Shown piece by piece: positions 55,666 to 64,000 of a DNA stretch of 64,000 bases (position 1 is its first letter; each line of letters opens with the position of its first letter). Below the pieces are notes generated by a model. The model was not told the DNA's origin, ran no database searches, and worked only from the letters and a program-made list of their open reading frames with translations. The position numbers and the translations under genes were made by a program. Source of the DNA: Helicostylum pulchrum (Eukaryota; Mucoromycota; Mucoromycetes; Mucorales; Mucoraceae); contig JAIXMO010000009.1 of NCBI GenBank assembly GCA_025677825.1, positions 310,001 through 374,000 of the forward strand. Reading direction: 5' to 3'.

Positions 55666-56814
55666 AAGATCAAAAAACCCATTTTTTTTTTAATAGATTA
55701 TGCTAAATACATCAAAATACCAACCATACCTTTTTTTCTTTCTTACTTCTTCTTCCCTTGACAGCCTCTTTTTTTCTTACAAACAAACAAACAAAAAAAA
55801 AACCTCTTTTTTTATTTCCTATACTATAATACAAATTACAACTCTTACTGCCCCCCCCAAAAAAAAAAAAAACTGTACCTTTTTTGTTATTGTTTTTATT
55901 TATATATAAACGGAAAAAAAAAAAGAAAGAAAAACATTGAGTATTTATAGTTAAAAGAGTTGTATTTTTTTGGGCTTGATATCTAAAGCCGCGTCATATT
56001 TTACCTTACCACGACACAATTAACCATGTATAGCACCCGTAGTACCTATTGTACTTTGCAAGTCGAATGGGATCATCTTTTTTTTTTCTCTTGCAGACAA
56101 TAGGAAATACGCTTGGTTGACGCCGCTCCAAATTGGTAAAAAATGACAGAAAAGAAAGTACAAATCATCTTTTTTTTTGAGCAGATAAAATCATCAGATT
56201 TAAACATCAAATTAAAAAAAGATGTGTGCTATCCCCTTTTTAATTCATTCTTTGCAAGTTTTAATCAGTACAAAAAAGACACGTACAAAAAAAAAAAAAA
56301 CTGATTTGTTTTTACGCCCATAGTAGGAGATCTACTTGTTTATTAATGAGCTCACGATGATGAACTCACGATGATGATCGATCTTTTTAAACCGGATATT
56401 TAAAAAGAAAAGGCAAAAGATCAGCAAAAAAATAAAAATACAAAAACGTTTCCTGTATATAATTTACTTTATACCTTTTAATGTATTAATCATATGCATT
56501 TATAAGATTTAAATGAAACAATAGATCTTCAGCAGTAAGTAATAGAAACGTAAAAACTTCAAAAGGAGTTTAGCACGTTTTCTATAGTTCTTTTGTTATG
56601 TGTTGCAAAAAGATTTTTTTTTTACCTCGTGCATTCAAGGTTTTTCGTTTTGGGGATTTTTTTTTTATGGTGACACCTTAACTCATATTAAAACCCCCTT
56701 CTTTTTTTTTTTTTCACGCTGTTATTCAAAATAAAATAAAAATAAAATAGATTTTCATTTTCTTCTTTATCTCTCTTTTTTTTTTATATAGTATATATAT
56801 ATTATTTTAGTAGT
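55666..56814. other. Intergenic, no gene seen
   Basis: 1.15 kb, AT-rich. A short direct repeat, GAT/GAACTCACGATGATGA, occurs twice at 56347-56378. No other feature recognised. Confidence 0.5.
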
Positions 56815-59247
56815 ATGGGCCTCTTAAAATTAAAAAGTATTTACAAGAAAAAGAGTAAAAAAGAAGTACATACACCTGCTTTACCAAGTAAACCGGAGCC
56901 ACTATCTTTAGAGCTTAATTTACACAGTTCAATTGACACGCCAGTCACTTCACCTCTCTCAAGCGACATCAACAATACCGTACCTGCAGGTTCAGGAAGC
57001 TTATTTGATGATATTTTTGCAGAGTTGGGTACTACTAAACCTACAAAACCTAAAGAGACAGGTATAACTTTGATTTTTTTTTTATATGCTTTTTTTTTAA
57101 TACTAATATAAAAAAATAAACATTCAGTTTTGGATAATGATTTTTCATTGGCGCTTGCCCTCTCACAACAACTTGAAATAGACCAAGATAGCACGACAAG
57201 GATGACGGGCACTACTAAAATAGGAAATAAGCCGCCGCCCAAGATTGAAAAGAAAGCGAACGATGTCAAACCGCCTACTTTCCTTTTAGGAGGTGATAGC
57301 ATTTACAGTAATTATTTGAGAGGTCTCTCTGCTCTTGATACCAGTGAGCCACCGTCTTCTTCTTCATTATCTACATCCATGTTTGATTCCATCTTAAATA
57401 AAAGTACTACTACTGCCACCAGCGGATTCATTAGTCCACCCGTCACGTCTCCCACTACTACTACTACACCCTCAAACCATGTTACGCAGGTTGTACTGGA
57501 CTCGGATATTTCGGACTCTGACGATTCCAAACTTTCAGACGACAGCGATGAAGAATCCAATATGCAACGTAGCCGACAACGGATGACAAAAGGTGTTCGA
57601 CCGATTATGGAAAGACGTACACAGGATAATAGAGTCTTGGTGCAACGCAGAGTTGATAACTGGTCCAATCGCGTAGACCCTGAACAAAACACTGCTGAAT
57701 TAAATGAATCCATGATTGAACGCATGAAGGATAGGCATCGTAATCAAGTGAAAATGGCCGCATTACGTAATCAGCAACAGTATCAGGATGAATATAATTA
57801 TCCTCAACATATGGTTCCACAATCGTATGTACCCCCGGCTATGATGGCTTTACCTCCAAATGGTGTATTACAACACCCAGGTTTATTAATGGATCCTGTA
57901 CAAATGTATTATCCTCCTCCTGTTGCTGCACCACCGCTTAATAATAACGATGAGAATATCCATCAGATGCAGCCACAACCCATAAAACCATCCGTCCCTG
58001 TACCTGCTGCCTTTTTACCTAACCCTACCCATGCTTCATTAGCTATTCCTCATCCCCCTAAAGAAGAAGAAGAAGAAGTCGTTGTTGTTGAAAACCAACA
58101 ACGTCAATCACTAAAACCCACACCACAACGTAAATCTTATTTTGGACCCCAACCACCAATCAATCCCTCCATGCCACAATCTAATAATCAAAGTCGCATA
58201 AGTGGTAGTACAACTAATATTAGCTCTGCACGATTATCTTCGACTTCCTCCTCCGCAAGTGGTGGTAAGCATAATTCTTCTACAGCTACCTTGGAACGTA
58301 TTGAAGATGAAGAAGAGGAAGAGGAAGAACGACTTGCTGACTCTCCTGTACCAATGGATACACCCTCTCCTGTACTGGAAGAACGTAGAATCTTTGACGA
58401 TACTGTTGCAGCTGAAGAAGCAGACGCAGAAAATAGTGGTGATGAAGACGAAAGAGGTTCAGCTGCTTCAGCTTCTCCACGCAGAAAGAGGTCCAGTAGA
58501 AAGTTACGTCAAAGCCAACACGAAGCAGTTGCAGCCGAAACTACAACAACTCCTCCACCAGCTACTGTTGAAGATTCAAGCTACACAAACCATACTGTTA
58601 GAGCTTCAAGGTCCACACCAAACTTTAAGAAGGGGAAAAAAAAGAGCACGAGTCGTAATAGCAGCCGTCGTAACTCTCAAGACATGACGGGATCTACACC
58701 TTCTGAATCCGTCACACCTCCTCCTTTACCTCATAATTCACCTTACATCAGCTACCAAGCCGAAGAAAATTTATATCATGTACCTAGATCAAGCAGTCAG
58801 CACCAATTACATCAGCAACAGCTTCAATACCATCAAAACCAACAGCATCGTCAATCCTTAAGACACATGAAGAGTGAGCCCGAATTGCCTAGAAGGACGC
58901 CAAGTGCCAACTCGCATCAGGCACAGCAACAGAAATTGTATCAGCAACAGAAACAGTTAAATATGGAGTGGGAGCGCATGCAGTCGTATCAACGTGAGCA
59001 GCTGTTAAAACAACAACATCAGCAACAGCCACCATTTGTGCCAATGTATCCAATGTATTATAAATCGCATGGTGTGATCGATAAACAATACGCGCAACCA
59101 CCGTATACACAACCTCCTTATACACAACAGCAGTACACACAACCACAGTATACACAACCACCGTACGATCCTTATCAAGGACCTGCTTATAATGTCAGTA
59201 GTCATAGTAAAAACAAACCAAATTATTATCAACAATCCTCTAGATAA
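56815..59247 (+). CDS. Large disordered protein, unknown function
   Basis: Two exons, 56815-57060 and 57127-59247 (intron GTATAA...TTCAG), about 788 residues. The N-terminus MGLLKLKSIYKKKSKKEVHT has a Gly2 and many lysines; a myristoylation or membrane-tethering role is possible. Then S/T-rich, acidic (EEEEEEER) and Q-rich segments, and a C-terminal repeat of TQPPY/TQQQY/TQPQY (59092-59165). A helical, charged part (MERRTQDNRVLVQRRVDNWS) is the only folded-looking segment. No domain recognised. The repeats and the QQ/HQ tracts suggest a scaffold for cell polarity or mRNA granules (inference). Confidence 0.75.
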
Positions 59248-59309
59248 ATTATTATTAGAATTTTTTTTTTAAAAAAAAATAAAACGTTTTATTTTATTTT
59301 ATTTTATTT

Positions 59310-61408
59310 TTATGCGGGACATTGTTCTTGTTGTTTCCAATAATCCTCTTGTGATTTTTTCTGCCAAATATCTGCATAAATAGCTTGTACTCTATCCCAG
59401 TATTCTTCATCATCTTCGTCGTCGTCTGATTGTGGGTATGTATAGGATGCTCTCAATGTGCTACTGGTTAAATTAGTGCTACTTTGTTTGTTTTGATTGG
59501 TATTATGATTGTTTAGTGTGGTACTAGTGCTAATTGTGACAGTTGGTGTACTGGTAGGTAGGCTACTGATGGTATGTTGGATTGACGTAGCATCACTCAT
59601 AGGTGTTGTGCTACTACCAGAGCTATATGCGGTACTACTACTCGATATAATATCACTTGTTGGGTTACTACTGTTGTTTGTCATACTTTTTTCGTCATTA
59701 CCAGAGACTCGACTAGACACTAACTCAGAACTAATAGATGCATCCCATATGCTTGTCCCGAATGAAGAGCTAGGGGTTGCAGTAAGACCTATATATATAT
59801 ATATATATATGTACATATAAAAAAGGGGAGTTAGTTTTAATTCACTTGTATAAGGAGGATATTTACCAAAGGTAGTAGTTGTAGTAACAAGTTTTGCGCC
59901 GAGATCTGTAAGATAAATATAAGAAGTGAAGGTGTTGGTAACGTTTGTTACACTGGTAATGTTAATAGTGTTGGTAAGTTGTTGGGTTGAATAGTAGGTG
60001 ATGTCGATTGTTTTGGTCTCCAAAAGTTGTACGATGTGTGTGACAAAGATGGTTTCCTTTTTTGATTCGGCTAAAGTTGTTGTTGTTGTTGTTGTTGTTT
60101 TGGTATAGCCCGGTTTGATAGTAAAAGTAGCACTTGCAGTCGTAGTTAGTTTTGTTGTTGCTTTTGTTGTGCTGGTGGAGTAGTTTGAAAGGGGGTAGCA
60201 TAGGTGGTTGCGCTGACAAGAAGGATCCCCAGCGTCTCTATAATCTAAAATATCTGTACCATTGACCGGGTTTGCCCATTGGTAAGTTCTGCCGATGATT
60301 TGACCCGCAAAGTTACCCTTACTGCCATCTAGAATCATGGCTACACAAATTAAAATATTAGGTGCGACCATCTAAAAGCATTCCTGAATTTACCTTGTGG
60401 AGCCATGGTAAGACCAGCAAAGATATAAGAAGTATCACGCAGTATGGTAAATAACCCACGGGTATATTCAGCAGTGGAAGGAATCTTTATGTTTCCCTTT
60501 ACAGGATAGAAATGAAATATAGCACGACATGGTTGTAAACCAGCAGTGATATAATCAGTTGTCAAATAAATCATATAGTTCTCCCATACAGGTATCTATA
60601 AGTTGAAATATTTTACTAGATTTGTTTTTTTATATATGTAGATAGGAGGATCTATTTTTACTTACACTAAATATAATAATTGAATCATTGGGGTAAGCGC
60701 TATGAACAGGACCAGTCCAGGGACTTTTATTAAATAGGATAATGCCGGCATCTGATTGATGATCCTTAAATTGAGTACAAGTTTGATAAAGACAAGGACC
60801 AAATTCTATTTTATCATAATTTTGGTTTGCACGCTCTGATACTTTTGATAATTCACCTTTAGCATTTAATTGAAGTGTGATGGGTAATAATAATAAAGCT
60901 TTTTCGATTGAATCTAATTCATTTAATATATTTTTAAAAGGTACGGGTCCATAATGACCAGTAGTATCTGATGTACAATGTCCCGATTTTTGTATAACGC
61001 TTAAAGGACTTTGTGGTGGTACATGTATATTACCATTTACTATAATATTTATAGGCATACCACTGGTAGCATCTACAATTAATCCCATTTTATCTAATGG
61101 GCTTAATGTATTGTCGTTGCAATCAATTGGGTTTTTTATATTGACACCGTAGTTAGGTGCTATCAATTGATCCTTTACAGCCAATGGTCCTGATATTGAA
61201 TGTGTACCAGAACCTGTTACAAATCCTTGAGTGAACATACCATTAAAGTGATTAAACTATTTAATTGTTTTTAGGAGTTATACAAACTGAAAATATTAAG
61301 GTTTTTTATATATACCCAATTCATAATCGTTTGGCTAGTATTTGTGAGGCAACTTTGGCGTGTTCGACGTATAAGTAATAGTAAAACAAGGTAGTATAGT
61401 AGTTTCAT
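59310..61408 (-). CDS. Secreted protein with choice-of-anchor A-like domain
   Basis: About five exons from the ATG at 61406-61408 to the stop at 59310. Starts with a signal peptide (MKLLYYLVLLLLIRRTRQSC). The next exon reads FNHFNGMFTQGFVTGSGTHS then ISGPLAVKDQLIAPNYGVNI, the pattern of the choice-of-anchor A domain found in secreted and cell-surface proteins of bacteria and fungi. The C-terminal third is Ser/Thr-rich (TTTTTTT, SSSTAYSSGSSTTP) and ends in an acidic-aromatic tail (DDDEDDEEYWDRVQAIYADI). Probably extracellular or wall-associated, heavily O-glycosylated. No GPI signal seen at the end. Two short AT-rich introns, one with a (TA)n tract at 59794-59810. Confidence 0.65.
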
Positions 61409-61637
61409 AACGTCAAAAAAAAAGGTAAAGAATAAAGGTAAAAAAAAAAAGAGATGTCAAATCAAAAAAGCTAAATGAGTTATTTCGGTTTTAACTAAAC
61501 ATAAAAGGGGACAAATAAAAACATGTGCAGTGGCAATCCCTTTGTTCCTTAACCTGGTTGGAGAATTTTCCCCTTTTCTGTGCAATAAAAAGACGGAGTA
61601 TATATATTTATCATTTTCTCTGATCTCTCTTACTCTT

Positions 61638-61641
<4 letters not shown>

Positions 61642-61718
<77 letters not shown>
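61642..61718. repeat. (TC)n microsatellite in the chitin synthase leader
   Basis: About 38 uninterrupted TC units on the plus strand, ending 46 bp before the chitin synthase ATG. Such pyrimidine tracts are common in fungal promoters near transcription starts. Confidence 0.95.
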
Positions 61719-61720
<2 letters not shown>

Positions 61721-61764
61721 ACTCACACGCACACACTTTTTTTTTTCTTTTTTTCTTTTTCAAG

Positions 61765-64000
61765 ATGGGTAAAATAAAGAATAAAACGTTGAATGACATT
61801 TGTAAAAATAGTGTCATTACAGAAGATAGTGTTGTCCAACAACTAAAGAGTCGTTATGAGTCGAACGTTTTTTATACTCGGATAAGTGATGGTGTATTAG
61901 TTTCATTAGCCAACAATTTCTCTTGTCAAGATTCGTTTGATTATGTTACTGAATATAAAAATACATCATTAGCAACAAATACAATTCTTCCAACACATTT
62001 ATTTCAAATGATTAATCAAGTTTATTTACATTTGAGAAGAACCGGGATAGATCAATCTATCTTATTGAGGTGATTTTTTTTTTTTTCCTTTTATATGTAA
62101 AAACTTTCTAAATATAAAAAAAAAAAATTACAGTGGTGACACAGGCAGTGGAAAGTCAGAAACCAATAATATGATCATCTCGCATCTTATTTCTCTTGGT
62201 AAAAAAGAAAGTAAAGTGACCACACAAATATTACATCTTCAAACCATTTTAAACGCATTTGGACACTGCAATAATCAATCAAAGTTTGGAAAATATATGG
62301 AGCTACAATTTAATGAAAGAGGAAGAATGACTGGATGTAAAATACTAAACTATTTGTTGGATAAAAAAAGAGTTTTAATGGCTAGAAATAGTTTCAATAT
62401 ATTTAATATCGTCAATAATCCTAACCAAACTGAAGAATACGAATCATTAAAAGTTTCTTTAAGACATTTAGGTCTTGGTAAAAGATATCATACAAGAATC
62501 ACTCAACTTGTAACAACTTTAACTCAGCTTTTGCAATTACAATTTATCGATGATACAACTATGCAACAAGAAAGTGCCTACGTAAAAAATATCGAGTTAT
62601 TGGAACTAATCGCTGACGGTTTAGGCGTAGATACAAGATCACTAGAAAATGTATTAACTTATAAAACTCAATTGATTAAAAAAGATGTCACCACTTTAAT
62701 TTTAAATGCTGAACAAGCTTCAACTCAACGCGATGATTTAATAGTTACTTTATATTCACTTTTATTCAACTGGTTAATCGAACATATCAATCAAAAGTTA
62801 TGTAACGAAACAATTCATAATTTTATCGGAATCTTGGATTTACCCGCTACAGAAATTCAACAACAACAGCAACATAATTTTGATAAATTTTGTTTAAACT
62901 ATACAAATGAAAGGGTTCAAAACTATATACAAAAATACTTGTTTGAAACTATTAATTCAGAATATCAACTTGATGGATTTAATTTAGATGTTACCAGTTA
63001 CAATAATTCATGTATTGATTTATTTGATCAACCAAGAAATGGATTTATAGACATCATCAATAGCTTCTCAAAAAAGGCAAGCAGGGTATCTGATAACACA
63101 ATGCTGGAAACAACTTTCAAGTATCAAAATGGAAACGAGTCATTTCAATTAAAAAAAGCCGATACTGGATCAAGTTATTTTATGATTCAACATTTTAACG
63201 GTTATCAATCTTATCAGCCCAATGGATTTATTGAATCCAATAAAGACCCTTTAAATGTAGACTTTATCTCTTTATTTAAAGGTAGTTCTGATATTGCAGC
63301 CTCTTCCAATACATTTATCGCGAATCTATTTGCAGACAAGAGCATTACAACTGAATTACACCCTAAATTCAATGACTCTATATTAAACGCTCAACAATTA
63401 AATAAACCTAACCGTTCTCCTTCTATGCGAAGATCAAAATCAACCAAAAAGAATAGAAATTCAACCACCAACGAATCGCCAGAAAAGAATAGCAAAAAAA
63501 TAGTACCTGTTGTTTTATCTCAACTACGATCTTCATTAGACGAATTATTCGCTACACTAGATGAAACCATGCCTTGGTTTGTATTTTGTTTAAAGGCTGC
63601 AAAATCAAACAATTCAATCACTTTTGATTCAAACCTAGTTCGATCTCAACTCGAATCATTTAATCTTATTTCAATCGCTTCAAGTTTAAAAATTGGTTCA
63701 TTTGCAAATATCTTTTTACATACGGAATTTGTCGATCGCTACCGTGATATTTTATCTTCTATCAACATTGATCCTGATAGATTACCAAAGGATAAATGTC
63801 AAGCCGTTATAGATATATTAGGTTGGTCAACAACTATGGATGCTGCTTTAGGTCATTCAAAGGTAGAAATTACTAATCCCTTTAAATATTAGTCCTATTT
63901 TTAACTCCTTATTAAACAAACAAAAAAAAAAAAAAAATAGATATTTTTATCTGATACTGCCTGGAGGCATTTAGAAGATACTTTACGTGCAGTAGAAAAA
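61765..64000 (+). CDS. Chitin synthase with myosin-like motor domain (partial)
   Basis: Starts MGKIKNKTLNDICKNSVITE at 61765 and runs off the right edge. The first exon ends LLRRTGIDQSILL-type sequence and the next begins with the P-loop GDTGSGKSET (about 62137-62165), the motor domain of class V/VII chitin synthases rather than a conventional myosin (GESGAGKT). Then TQILHLQTILNAFGHCNNQS and FGKYMELQFNERGR (motor core), LVTLYSLLFNWLIEHINQKL, and PWFVFCLKAAKSNNS near the end of the motor. An intron joins GHSK (63862) to IFLSDTAWRHLEDTLRAVEK (63940), the family motif after the motor. The catalytic chitin synthase part lies beyond the window. Function: wall chitin synthesis at growth tips. Confidence 0.92.

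Noticed and set aside
61457..61732. Arginine-glutamate repeat ORF opposite the (TC)n tract
   Set aside because: Translation of the microsatellite only.

Overview
The window is nuclear DNA of a fungus, most likely a member of the Mucorales (Mucoromycota). The evidence is many short GT-AG introns, very AT-rich intergenic DNA full of poly-A/poly-T, typical fungal single-copy genes (ABZ1, TUP1, VFA1, ATP1, PRE3, CAF-1 large subunit, a chitin synthase with a myosin-like head), and a stray 5.8S/ITS2 fragment at about 26.27-26.37 kb whose ITS2 start reads like Mucorales rDNA. The species cannot be fixed from sequence reading alone.

Layout. 0-12.3 kb is compact housekeeping sequence: MCH1-like transporter (partial), RPL34, VFA1, a disordered protein, a fused PabA-PabB aminodeoxychorismate synthase, the corepressor Tup1, AP-2 sigma and a cytochrome P450. 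12.88-17.30 kb is one complete transposable element with 141/136-bp terminal inverted repeats (TIRs) flanked by TA. It carries a Fanzor-type RuvC nuclease gene (relative of TnpB/Cas12) with a spliced N-terminal nuclear localisation signal, and a decayed Tc1-like DDE transposase. It sits 135 bp upstream of the ATP1 start codon. 17.4-22.3 kb holds ATP1, MIX23 and CSN6. 22.3-28.4 kb is an accessory graveyard: a broken LINE, fragments of a duplicated hypothetical gene, an rDNA fragment, direct repeats and a small palindromic-ended element. 28.7-64 kb returns to housekeeping genes: an AVT amino acid transporter, proteasome beta-1, purine nucleoside phosphorylase, RAMP4, a single-domain WWE protein, a SET methyltransferase, a DUF4396 protein, PRPF38, an F-box protein with a broken tandem copy, CAF-1 subunit A, STRIP/Far11, a casein kinase I, two low-complexity or secreted proteins, and the 5' part of the chitin synthase.

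Most genes are independent transcription units. The main functional ensemble is the Fanzor element: transposase, RNA-guided-nuclease candidate, TIRs and a predicted guide RNA reading out through the left TIR into host DNA. Fanzor genes on Tc1/mariner-like elements are a known category. What is notable here is a complete, well-delimited copy with nearly identical TIRs, an NLS exon, two apparent A-run frameshifts in the nuclease, and a dead transposase.
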